In this document: positions 12,225 to 19,326 of the stretch, one piece after another | Layout of the letters: each line of letters starts with the position of its first letter | Position numbering within the stretch: the first letter of the stretch is position 1 | Program-made: the position numbers and the translations under genes | The notes under the pieces: model-generated | Told to the model about the DNA's origin: nothing | What the model saw: the letters and a program-made list of their open reading frames with translations, nothing else | Databases searched by the model: none | From: JAHITU01 sp964486155 | GTDB taxonomy: Bacteria; Patescibacteriota; Minisyncoccia; Phycocordibacterales; UBA12079 | NCBI GenBank assembly: GCA_964486155.1 | Contig: CAZAKQ010000011.1 | Coordinates: forward strand, 1-21,215 | Length of the DNA: 21,215 nt | Direction of reading: 5' to 3'

Positions 12225-12539
12225 GGAGAAATGCTTGGGGTCTGTTTACAATTTCATGTCGAGATAGAGTCCCAAAATTTTGAGCGAAAATTATTAAAAT
12301 TGAGAAAGAGTATTTATATACTATGACGAAATTTAAATAATTTACAGCCAAGATTTTGGGACTATAGCCGACAAGTCATTTGTTTATACCTTTGAGGTGA
12401 AATTGTAAACAGGTCCCATGGTACTATAACCTAGCTAAACTCAACACAAAGAGAGCATATGTTTCCGATTCATCGTGGTGTTTCGTTCATAGCACTCACC
12501 TAGATTTATTCTAGGGCTATAAGTACCAAGCGTTTCTCC
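12225..12539 (+). ncRNA. Unclassified structured RNA of about 315 nt, Y-shaped, free-standing
   Basis: No open reading frame of note is present, but the complementarity is extensive. P1 pairs 12225-12238 with 12526-12539 (GGAGAAATGCTTGG; one G.U). P2 pairs 12238-12256 with 12398-12416 (19 bp, CTGTTTACAATTTCA core). P3 pairs 12268-12282 with 12349-12363 (AGTCCCAAAATTTTG). A second arm has GGTACT (12420-12425) with AGTACC (12522-12527), an imperfect helix 12450-12460/12489-12498, and hairpin CCTAGA-TTTAT-TCTAGG (about 12499-12515). A promoter and a terminator fit its ends exactly. The diagnostic sequences of RNase P RNA, tmRNA and SRP RNA are not seen, and it lacks the single-bubble layout of 6S RNA. 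Confidence 0.8.
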
Positions 12540-12542
12540 TAT

Positions 12543-12577
12543 AAAAATAATCACTGAAATGTGGTTGTTTTTATTTT
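12543..12577 (+). terminator. Intrinsic terminator of the structured ncRNA
   Basis: AAAAATAATCAC (12543-12554) pairs with GTGGTTGTTTTT (12561-12572) around a TGAAAT loop, giving 12 bp with two G.U pairs. The 3' arm ends in a T-run extended by ATTTT. It begins 3 nt after the closing helix of the RNA. Confidence 0.8.
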
Positions 12578-12598
12578 ATGAACGGTTACATTTTAGAA

Positions 12599-12764
12599 GA
12601 GGTCCGACCGCTTTAAGTCCTCCGACTTCAGTTAATTAGATTTCGAACGATTGCTTAATGTGAAGATATTGCTTATAAAGAAGTCGGAGGACTATAAATT
12701 ACTAAAGATTACAATTATCTTAATTAAAAGCTTTAAGTCTGCCTTAGGCAGGGTTCGACCTCCA
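12599..12764. repeat. Nested REP-type elements, including a 78-bp inverted-repeat unit
   Basis: The inner unit 12616-12693 is bounded by perfect 14-bp inverted repeats AGTCCTCCGACTTC and GAAGTCGGAGGACT. It appears to interrupt an older unit that starts with GAGGTCCGACC (12599-12609), has AAATTACTAAAG.TTACA.TTAT.TTAATTAA (about 12697-12728, also inside the element at 19906-19983) and ends near GGTTCGACCTC (about 12753-12763). GCTTTAAGTC occurs at 12610-12619 and again at 12731-12740. A CTGCCTTAGGCAG palindrome lies at the right side. No gene is seen from 12578 to 12923. Confidence 0.75.
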
Positions 12765-12766
12765 TA

Positions 12767-12792
12767 ATACTCCAATTAATTGGAGTATTTTA
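12767..12792. terminator. Terminator-like palindrome TACTCCAATTAATTGGAGTA
   Basis: A perfect 24-nt palindrome (12767-12790) with AATACTCCAATT arms runs into TTTT. It has the same core as the rplE terminator at 2778. It lies 200 nt after the ncRNA terminator and could catch read-through. The remaining sequence to 12911 holds a relic of the GATTTTGACTT...AAATTCGT repeat (about 12824-12849) and a TCCGCCTTAGGAG stretch. Confidence 0.6.
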
Positions 12793-12911
12793 AAAAAATC
12801 TAATTGTAAGTTCACAGAAACAGATTTTGACTTCATTGAAATTCGTCCGTCTTTATGTTTTAATGTTTGTCCGCCTTAGGAGTTTTCTAGTATTTTAATA
12901 CTTTTTAATGA

Positions 12912-12917
12912 TATAAT
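12912..12917 (+). promoter_or_regulatory. -10 box upstream of the Wzy-TPR gene leader
   Basis: A perfect TATAAT at 12912-12917 is followed by TTAATT and an ATG at 12924, the same 6-nt spacing seen before secA and the RAYT gene. No convincing -35 box. It would drive a 5' region of about 120 nt before the start of the large membrane protein gene. Confidence 0.5.
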
Positions 12918-12923
12918 TTAATT

Positions 12924-12992
12924 ATGTTTAATCCCGTTAGAGACTTGGCGAAAACAAGTTTAACTATGTATTTTTATAAAAAACGGGAATAA
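12924..12992 (+). CDS. Possible leaderless 22-codon upstream ORF
   Basis: ATG at 12924 opens 22 codons (MFNPVRDLAKTSLTMYFYKKRE) closed by TAA at 12990-12992. The only support is position: the ATG lies where a leaderless start is predicted from the TATAAT box. Codons 3-7 contain the left arm of the inverted repeat whose right arm covers the start of the next gene, so ribosomes here would open that helix. It may equally be a chance frame, or an old start codon cut off by insertion of the inverted-repeat unit. Confidence 0.25.
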   Translation: MFNPVRDLAKTSLTMYFYKKRE

Positions 12993-13049
12993 AAAATTAT
13001 CAATTAATTTAAGACTGTTTGTCTAAGGACAAATTGTCTCTAACGGGAT
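12931..13049 (+). repeat. Inverted-repeat-bounded leader ending on the start codon of the Wzy-TPR gene
   Basis: ATCCCGTTAGAGAC (12931-12944) is perfectly complementary to GTCTCTAACGGGAT (13036-13049); the last two bases are the first two of the start codon at 13048. A smaller hairpin TTTGTC-TAAG-GACAAA lies just inside the right arm (about 13017-13032). In RNA the start codon would lie at the base of a 14-bp helix. The unit could be a palindrome-bounded insertion or a cis-regulatory leader. Confidence 0.75.
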
Positions 13050-15216
13050 GAAATACGAAAATATCTTAAAGAACATAGTACTATTCTTAATTTTTATTAT
13101 TCCTTTTGTTCCTCTAGTTGTATGCTCTTCTTTATTTTTTCCATATATTGTAGGAAAAAATTTATTATTTAGAGTTTTGATAGAATTGACTGTTGCAGGT
13201 TGGGCTGTGCTAGCTTTATTTAATGAAGATTATCGCCCTAGATTTTCTTGGATATTGGGGGGAATTTTAACTTTAGTGGGAATAACTTTTTTTGCAAATT
13301 TATTAGGAGAGAATCCTTTAAAAAGTTTTTGGAGTAATTATGAAAGAATGGAAGGTTGGTTTACATTATTACATCTATTAGGGTATTTTGTGGTGTTAGT
13401 TGGGATGTCGAGATCTAAAAAACTTTGGAGAAGGTTTTTTAATACTTCGTTAATGGTAAGTGTTTGGATTGGATTATATGGGATTTTTCAAATATTAGGT
13501 TGGGCAGAAGCTATTCAAGGAACTTCCAGATTAGATACTACTTTTGGAAATGCATCTTATTTAGCTATTTATATGGTCATTCATATTTTTATAGCTTTAT
13601 TTTGGTGGCTACGAGAATATAATTGGAAATCTTTGATGGGTTGGTTTTATGGAATTACTATTTTATTAAATACTTTTATTCTTTATCATACTGCCACAAG
13701 AGGAGCTATTTTAGGATTTATTGGAGCTATTTTATTAATTTCACTTTTTGTTTCTTTATTAGAAAAAGAAAATAAGAAGATAAGAAAAATTTGTATTGGA
13801 TTTTTAATAGCAACTATTTTATTTGTCACAGGATTTTTAATGATAAAAGACTCTTCTTTTGTTAAAGAACGTGAAGTTTTAAATCGCTTCGCTACAATTT
13901 CTTTAGAGGAGCAGACTACCAAATCTAGATTTATGATTTGGGGTATGGCATGGGAAGGAGTGAAAGAAAGACCGATTTTAGGTTGGGGGCAAGAAAATTT
14001 TAATTATGTTTTTAATAAACACTATAATCCTAAAATGTATGGACAAGAAGAATGGTTTGATAGGACTCATAATGTATTTATGGATTGGTTAATTGCAGGA
14101 GGATTTTTAGGTTTATTGGCCTATTTATCACTTTTCGTTGGGATATTATATTATTTATGGAATAAGAAATATGGAAGAAATTTTTCTGTATTAGAAAAAA
14201 GTATTTTTACAGGGCTATTAGCTGGGTATTTTGTTCATAATCTTTTTGTATTTGATAATATAACCAGCTATATTTTCTTTTTTGCTATTCTGGCTTTTGT
14301 ACATAATTCGATTGAATTTGAAGGAAATAATGAGTTTGATGTTTTGGATAAAATAAAGGAAGACCACAAAACAACAATATTAATACCAGTAATTGTTGCT
14401 TTGGTAATTTTTTCTTTATATTTTTTTAATATAAAAGGTTTATTAGCTAATAAATATTTATTGTCTGGCTTGAGCCCGCATCCCGAAGGTTTGTCTGAAA
14501 ATTTAAAAAATTTTAATAAAGCTTTAGATTATAATACTTACTCCGATCAAGAAATTAGAGAACAATTATTATCTTTTACTTTGAAAATAGGAAATTTGAA
14601 GAATGAGCCTGAAGTAATAAGAGATTTTGTTGAATTGACGAAAATAGAAATTTTGAAAGAAATTGAAAAAGATCCTATTAATACCAGAAACAGAATGTTG
14701 GCAGGATCTTTTATGAACAATTTTGGAATGTATGAAGAAGGAATGTTTCAATTAAATAAAGCTTTGGAATTATCTCCAAATAAACAATCTATATATTTTG
14801 AAATGGGTTTGGCAAATATTAATCAAGGGAAATATGATCAAGCTTTGAATTTATTTAAAATAGCTTATGAATTAGAACCTAAATATAATAAGGCTAGAGA
14901 ATTGTATGCTTTGTCTGCTATTTATGCAGGAAAAAATGGAGTAGCAAATGAATTATTGAAAGGAGAGATCGGAGTTAATGCAAATTTTTTGAATGCTTAT
15001 AAAAATACAGGACAATTTACCAAGATGATTTTAGTTGCAGAAAAGATGGTAGAAAATAACCCTAATGATGTTCAGGTTCATATTTCTTTAGCGGCCGCTT
15101 ATTATGAAGTAGGTAGAAATTTAGAAGCGATAGAACAATTAAAAATAGCTATTCAAATGGACCCTAATTTTAAAGAACAAGGAGAGGGATTTATTAAAGC
15201 CATTCAAAATAAATAA
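13048..15216 (+). CDS. O-antigen ligase/polymerase-like membrane protein with C-terminal TPRs
   Basis: The 722-residue product has an N-terminal block of about a dozen hydrophobic segments (residues 10-450). RTHNVFMDWLIAGGFLGLLAYL (about 338-359), near a large extracytoplasmic loop with GWGQENFNYVFNKHY, resembles the Wzy_C / O-antigen ligase domain that transfers or polymerises undecaprenyl-linked glycans. After a last TM (about 446-465) come TPR-like helices: MYEEGMFQLNKALELSP, QGKYDQALNLFKIAYELEP and VGRNLEAIEQLKIAIQMDP. Ligase, polymerase and protein O-glycosyltransferase roles cannot be told apart here. It stands alone, without other glycan genes. Confidence 0.82.
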   Translation: MKYENILKNIVLFLIFIIPFVPLVVCSSLFFPYIVGKNLLFRVLIELTVAGWAVLALFNEDYRPRFSWILGGILTLVGITFFANLLGENPLKSFWSNYERMEGWFTLLHLLGYFVVLVGMSRSKKLWRRFFNTSLMVSVWIGLYGIFQILGWAEAIQGTSRLDTTFGNASYLAIYMVIHIFIALFWWLREYNWKSLMGWFYGITILLNTFILYHTATRGAILGFIGAILLISLFVSLLEKENKKIRKICIGFLIATILFVTGFLMIKDSSFVKEREVLNRFATISLEEQTTKSRFMIWGMAWEGVKERPILGWGQENFNYVFNKHYNPKMYGQEEWFDRTHNVFMDWLIAGGFLGLLAYLSLFVGILYYLWNKKYGRNFSVLEKSIFTGLLAGYFVHNLFVFDNITSYIFFFAILAFVHNSIEFEGNNEFDVLDKIKEDHKTTILIPVIVALVIFSLYFFNIKGLLANKYLLSGLSPHPEGLSENLKNFNKALDYNTYSDQEIREQLLSFTLKIGNLKNEPEVIRDFVELTKIEILKEIEKDPINTRNRMLAGSFMNNFGMYEEGMFQLNKALELSPNKQSIYFEMGLANINQGKYDQALNLFKIAYELEPKYNKARELYALSAIYAGKNGVANELLKGEIGVNANFLNAYKNTGQFTKMILVAEKMVENNPNDVQVHISLAAAYYEVGRNLEAIEQLKIAIQMDPNFKEQGEGFIKAIQNK

Positions 15217-15462
15217 GATAATAATATTATTTATTAATTTACAATTTACAATCCGCCAGTTGGCGGATCAATCAATGAAATAATGATCAATCTGCCTGCC
15301 GGCAGGCAAGTTTTTAAACATGAATTTTGACTTTGCCAAAATTCGTCAACATTAAAAATTTTAATATTACAAATTCCTTGAAAATTGTGAATTGAGAATT
15401 GAAAATTTTTTATTTTATTATAGTTTTTATTTAAATTATAATAATTAATTATTAATCAGGTT
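15217..15462. repeat. Spacer before murB with three palindrome families
   Basis: ATCCGCCAGTTGGCGGAT (15251-15268) is an 18-nt palindrome. TGCCTGCCGGCAGGCA (15293-15308) is the CTGCC family. GAATTTTGACTTTGCC followed by AAAATTCGT (15322-15346) is an exact copy of 9760-9784. The TTGAAAATTGTGAATTGAG-type sequence after it resembles the other A+T spacers. A TATAAT at 15437-15442, 20 nt before the murB ATG, is the likely -10 box of murB. Confidence 0.7.
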
Positions 15463-16464
15463 ATGGTTATTCAAGAAAAAATTAAATTAGCTCCTTATAC
15501 TACTTTTAAGATTGGTGGAGAAGCAAGGTTTTTTGGAATAGTTAAAAATATTGAAGATTTAAAAGAAGGAGTGGGTTTTGCTAAACAGAATTTACTTCCG
15601 ATTTTTATCCTTGGAGGAGGATCTAATCTTTTAATTTCAGATGATGGATTTAACGGGTTAGTTCTAAAAATAGAAATTAATCACTTGGCAATCGGATTGC
15701 CAAGTGATGGTGAAGTTGAGGTTTTGGTGGGAGCAGGAGTGATTTTGGATAATTTAATTGATAGAGTAGTTAAAAAAAATTTAAGTGGATTGGAGAATTT
15801 ATCTTGGATACCTGGGACTATAGGAGGAGGGATAGTTCAGAATTGTGGAGCTTATGGAACAGAAATTAAAGATTTGATTTCTTGGGTGGAAGTTTTTGAT
15901 ATAAAAACAGGAAAAGTTAAAAAACTAGAAAAAAAAGAATGTGAATTTAAGTATCGTAATTCAATTTTTAAACAAAAAATAAATTGGATAATTATTCGGG
16001 TAGCTTTAAATTTAAAGAAAAAAGTCGCCTCATCGGCGACCCGCCGAGGAGGCGGGAAAGGGGAAATAAATTTAACTTCTCAAAATATACGAGATACTAT
16101 TATAGAAACTCGTAAAAAAACTACTCCTCGGCTAGATAATTTAGGATCAGCTGGATGTTTTTTTAAAAATATTGTTATTTCAAAAGAAAAATTTAAAAAA
16201 ATAAAAGAAAGATTCCCTGAAGTTCCTAATTTTGAAGAAGGAGATAAAATTAAAATTCCTAGTGCTTGGTTTATTGATGAGTTTGGGTGGAAAGGATATT
16301 TAGATGGAGAAGTAGGTGTTTATGATAAACATGCTTTGATGTTAGTAAATAAAAAAGATGGAACTTGTGAAGATATAAAAAATTTAGCAAAAAAAATAGA
16401 AAACGATGTTTATAAAAAAACCGGTTTGAAATTAGAAAAAGAAGTTGTTGTAATTAATTTCTAA
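15463..16464 (+). CDS. murB: UDP-N-acetylenolpyruvoylglucosamine reductase
   Basis: The 333-residue FAD enzyme reduces UDP-GlcNAc-enolpyruvate to UDP-MurNAc with NADPH, the second committed step of peptidoglycan synthesis. Visible are LAPYTTFKIGGEARFF (8-24), FAD loop ILGGGSNLLISDDGF (49-63), SGLENLSWIPGTIGGGIVQNCGAYGTEI (108-135), FKYRNSIFK (162-170) and the C-terminal domain. The E. coli proton-donor serine position (GSFFKNP) reads SAGCFFKN, so cysteine (C231) is there. Two palindromes are encoded in frame: residues 73-83 and 188-198 (VASSATRRGGG, the unit shared with rpsE). Both lie in loops between core strands. Confidence 0.94.
   Translation: MVIQEKIKLAPYTTFKIGGEARFFGIVKNIEDLKEGVGFAKQNLLPIFILGGGSNLLISDDGFNGLVLKIEINHLAIGLPSDGEVEVLVGAGVILDNLIDRVVKKNLSGLENLSWIPGTIGGGIVQNCGAYGTEIKDLISWVEVFDIKTGKVKKLEKKECEFKYRNSIFKQKINWIIIRVALNLKKKVASSATRRGGGKGEINLTSQNIRDTIIETRKKTTPRLDNLGSAGCFFKNIVISKEKFKKIKERFPEVPNFEEGDKIKIPSAWFIDEFGWKGYLDGEVGVYDKHALMLVNKKDGTCEDIKNLAKKIENDVYKKTGLKLEKEVVVINF
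15680..15708 (+). repeat. Perfect 13-bp-arm palindrome inside murB
   Basis: ATCACTTGGCAAT (15680-15692), CGG, then ATTGCCAAGTGAT (15696-15708). It encodes HLAIGLPSD between the strands GLVLKIEI and VEVLVGAGV, a variable loop in MurB. The arms are too long and exact to be codon coincidence. It resembles a palindrome insertion read through in frame. Confidence 0.75.
16024..16056 (+). repeat. 33-bp G+C-rich palindromic unit inside murB (in frame)
   Basis: This second copy of the rpsE unit (5227-5259) differs at two positions and has the same reading frame, giving VASSATRRGGG. It consists of two hairpins, GTCGCC-TCATC-GGCGAC and CCCGCC-GAGGA-GGCGGG. The first is perfect here and has a mismatch in the rpsE copy. 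It separates the strand WIIIRVALNLKK from EINLTSQNIRDTI. Confidence 0.88.
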
Positions 16465-16785
16465 TTTTCAATTTCTAATTTCTAAACAATTTCCAATGAA
16501 TCAATTTCTAATGTTTGAAACATTTATTAATTAATAAATTTAGTCATTGTTTAATAATTTTTTCTGGATCGCTTCGTTGCAGGCTCCTCGCGAAGACGAA
16601 TCACTTTAGTGATTCCTTCGGATTTTGCAAAGTAAAATCCGTGTTTGGAAATTAATTCATTAAAATATTGAAAATTGATTGAAAATTGAAAATTAGAAAT
16701 TGAAAATTTTGTATGTAAAAACATAGAATAGTTTAAGTGATTAATTATTTATAAATACCTTGTTTTGTGGTAATATAATGCTTAT
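16465..16785. repeat. murB-secA spacer: nested A+T repeats and hairpins
   Basis: TTTTCAATTTCTAATTTCTAAACAATTTCC on the left is broadly complementary to GAAAATTGATTG...AGAAATTGAAAATT on the right (about 16665-16708). Inside are GAATCACT-TT-AGTGATTC (about 16599-16616) and GGATTTTGC...GTAAAATCC (about 16619-16641). The right side closely repeats the adk-map spacer. A stretch GGATCGCTTCGTTGCAGGCTC is less A+T-rich than its surroundings. No gene is seen. Confidence 0.65.
16774..16779 (+). promoter_or_regulatory. -10 box of secA, 6 nt before the ATG (leaderless)
   Basis: A perfect TATAAT (16774-16779) is followed by GCTTAT and the ATG at 16786. A start 7 nt downstream of the box coincides with the first base of the start codon. 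No consensus -35 element is visible. Confidence 0.6.
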
Positions 16786-19320
16786 ATGATAGGAAAATTA
16801 AAGAAAATATTTGGTGATCAAAATTCTAAAGAAATTAAAAAATTACAGCCAATTGTAGATAAAATTAACGATTGGGAAGAGAAAATTTCGGTTTTAACAG
16901 ATGACGAATTAAAAAATAAAACTAAAGAATTTAAAGAAAGATTAAATAAAACCTCAGAAGAGAAAGAAACTTTGGAAAATATACTTCCGGAGGCTTTTGC
17001 TGTGGTTCGTGAGGCTTCTAAAAGGACCTTGGATCAAAGACATTATGATACTCAGTTAATGGGAGGAATTCTTTTAAGCAAAGGAGGAATTGCTGAAATG
17101 AGAACAGGAGAAGGTAAAACATTAGTGGCTACTTTGCCAGTATATTTAAACGCCTTAACAGAAAAAGGAGTGCATGTGGTTACTGTCAATGATTATCTTT
17201 CACGAAGAGATGTTGTTTGGATGGGACAAATTTATGCTTTTTTGGGTTTAAGCGCTGGAGTAATTAATCATGACGCTTCTTTTATTTATGATCCTACTCA
17301 TATTAAAACCGAAGAAGGAGAAGAAGATGATAAAGAACGAGATGAAGAAGGTTCATATAAAGTAGTAGAAGAATTTTTACGACCATGTACTCGTCAAGAA
17401 GCTTATCAAGCAGATATTACTTATGGAACAAATAGTGAATTTGGATTTGATTATTTGAGAGATAATATTGAGCATAATAAGGATAATTTACGACAACGAA
17501 ATTATAATTTTGTAATTGTAGATGAAATTGATTCTATTTTGATTGATGAGGCGAGAACCCCTTTGATTATTTCTATTCCAGATAAAGAATCAGGAAAATT
17601 ATATGCTCAATTTTCAAAAATAGCTCAAAATCTAAAGGAAGAAGAAGACTTCGAAATAGACGAAAAGAAAAAAGCTATTTCTTTAAAAGATTCAGGAATT
17701 GAAAAAGCAGAAAATATTTTAGGAATAGATAATATTTATACAGAAAAAGGAATTAAATACGTACATCATTTGGAAACAGCCGTACGAGCTAAAGCTCTTT
17801 TTAAATTAAATAAAAATTATGTAGTAAAAGATGGAGCGATTGTGATTGTAGATGAATTTACAGGGAGAATGCAACCTGGGCGAAGATGGTCAGAAGGATT
17901 GCATCAAGCAATTGAAGCCAAAGAAGGGTTGAAAGTACAGAATGAATCAAGAACTTTTGCTTCAATTACATATCAAAATTATTTTCGAATGTACGAAAAA
18001 TTAAGTGGAATGACAGGAACAGCTGAAACTTCTGCTGAAGAATTTACTAAAGTATATGGGTTAGAAGTTTTGGTTTTGCCTACAAATAAACCAATTAAAA
18101 GAGAAGATGAAAACGATTTAATTTTTCAAACTAAAAATGGGAAATTTCAAGCTATTGCTAAAAAAGTAAAAGAATTGAATGAAAAAGGACAGCCTGTTTT
18201 AATAGGAACTGTGTCTATTGAAAATAACGAGTTGCTTTCTGCTTATTTAAATAAAGAGAGGATTAAACATGAAGTTTTGAATGCTAAAAACCATGAACGA
18301 GAAGGAGAAATTGTGGCTGAAGCAGGGGAGAAAGGAAGGGTAACTGTGGCTACTAATATGGCTGGTCGTGGAGTAGATATTAAATTGGGAGGTCTGCCTT
18401 TTGATGAAAACAAAAAAAAGGAAGTTTTAGATTTGGGAGGTTTATTTGTGTTAGGAACTGAAAGACACGAAGCTAGACGAATTGATAACCAATTACGAGG
18501 ACGAACAGGACGACAAGGAGATGTTGGCCAAACACAATTTTTTGTATCAATGGAGGATTCATTGATGCGAGTTTTTGCTTCTTCTAATATTAAGTCTATG
18601 ATGGGGAAATTAGGGATTCCCGAAGATCAACCGATTGAAAACAGAATGGTTTCTAAAGCTCTTGAATCAGCTCAAACAAAAATTGAAGGTTTTCACTTTG
18701 ATGCTCGTCGACATATTTTGCAATATGATAATGTTTTGAATCATCAAAGACAAATTGTTTATTCTAGAAGAAGAGATGTTTTATTAGGAGATGATGGGGT
18801 GGTAAGTGAAAGGTTTGCAGAAATTTTAGAAACAGCAGATAGCGGAGTAAAAGATATTATAAAACAAAAAAGACTGTTGATAGGGGAGAAAGATTTTCTT
18901 GATATAGTACGTAAAACGATTTTACAGACTATTGATATGTTTTGGGTAGATCATTTAGAATTGATGGATTATCTTCGCTCTAGTGTAAATTTACGAGCTT
19001 ATGGTCAGAAAGACCCTTTGGTAGAATATAAAAGAGAAGGTTTACAGTTGTTTAGAGAAATGCAAGAATCAATCAATGAACATATTTTAAAATTAATTCC
19101 TAGATTAGATACGGAAGCTTTTTTGAAAAATCGTGAGACAATGGAAAATAGAGAGACTGTAGAAATGAATAATATTCAAAAAGAAGCTGAAAAAATAAAT
19201 GAATCAACTTCCTCTGATTCACTTAGTGCTCCAATATCTAAATCTAAAAAAGTAGGAAGAAATGAGAAATGTCCTTGTGGATCTGGTAAAAAATATAAAA
19301 AGTGTTGTATGAATAAATAA
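16786..19320 (+). CDS. secA: Protein translocase ATPase SecA
   Basis: The 844-residue motor drives preproteins through SecYEG. Features in order: Walker A MRTGEGKT (residues 105-112), VNDYLSRRD, TYGTNSEFGFDYLRDN, the DEAD-type VDEIDSILIDEARTPLIIS near 245-260, the preprotein cross-linking domain, VDEFTGRMQPGRRWSEGLHQAIEAKEG, GTAETSAEEF, MAGRGVDIKLGG, the QLRGRTGRQGD motif VI and a C-terminal zinc finger CPCGSGKKYKKCC (C829, C831, C840, C841). An acidic insertion (about 180-205, EEGEEDDKERDEEG) precedes the LRPCTRQEAYQADITYG segment. The length suits a complete SecA. The ASCH gene starts 6 nt after the stop. Confidence 0.97.
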   Translation: MIGKLKKIFGDQNSKEIKKLQPIVDKINDWEEKISVLTDDELKNKTKEFKERLNKTSEEKETLENILPEAFAVVREASKRTLDQRHYDTQLMGGILLSKGGIAEMRTGEGKTLVATLPVYLNALTEKGVHVVTVNDYLSRRDVVWMGQIYAFLGLSAGVINHDASFIYDPTHIKTEEGEEDDKERDEEGSYKVVEEFLRPCTRQEAYQADITYGTNSEFGFDYLRDNIEHNKDNLRQRNYNFVIVDEIDSILIDEARTPLIISIPDKESGKLYAQFSKIAQNLKEEEDFEIDEKKKAISLKDSGIEKAENILGIDNIYTEKGIKYVHHLETAVRAKALFKLNKNYVVKDGAIVIVDEFTGRMQPGRRWSEGLHQAIEAKEGLKVQNESRTFASITYQNYFRMYEKLSGMTGTAETSAEEFTKVYGLEVLVLPTNKPIKREDENDLIFQTKNGKFQAIAKKVKELNEKGQPVLIGTVSIENNELLSAYLNKERIKHEVLNAKNHEREGEIVAEAGEKGRVTVATNMAGRGVDIKLGGLPFDENKKKEVLDLGGLFVLGTERHEARRIDNQLRGRTGRQGDVGQTQFFVSMEDSLMRVFASSNIKSMMGKLGIPEDQPIENRMVSKALESAQTKIEGFHFDARRHILQYDNVLNHQRQIVYSRRRDVLLGDDGVVSERFAEILETADSGVKDIIKQKRLLIGEKDFLDIVRKTILQTIDMFWVDHLELMDYLRSSVNLRAYGQKDPLVEYKREGLQLFREMQESINEHILKLIPRLDTEAFLKNRETMENRETVEMNNIQKEAEKINESTSSDSLSAPISKSKKVGRNEKCPCGSGKKYKKCCMNK

Positions 19321-19326
19321 TATATT

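Noticed and set aside
12225..12539. RNase P RNA, tmRNA, SRP RNA or 6S RNA as the identity of the structured RNA
   Set aside because: No GAGGAAAGTC-type core (RNase P), no tRNA-like 5'/3' ends or tag frame (tmRNA), no GGAAGG...GCAG loop (SRP), and two long arms instead of one rod with a central bubble (6S). A very divergent form cannot be fully excluded without a covariance-model search.
12751..12765. GGGTTCGACCTCC as the T-arm of a tRNA
   Set aside because: No acceptor, D or anticodon arm can be found around it; it belongs to the GAGGTC element family.
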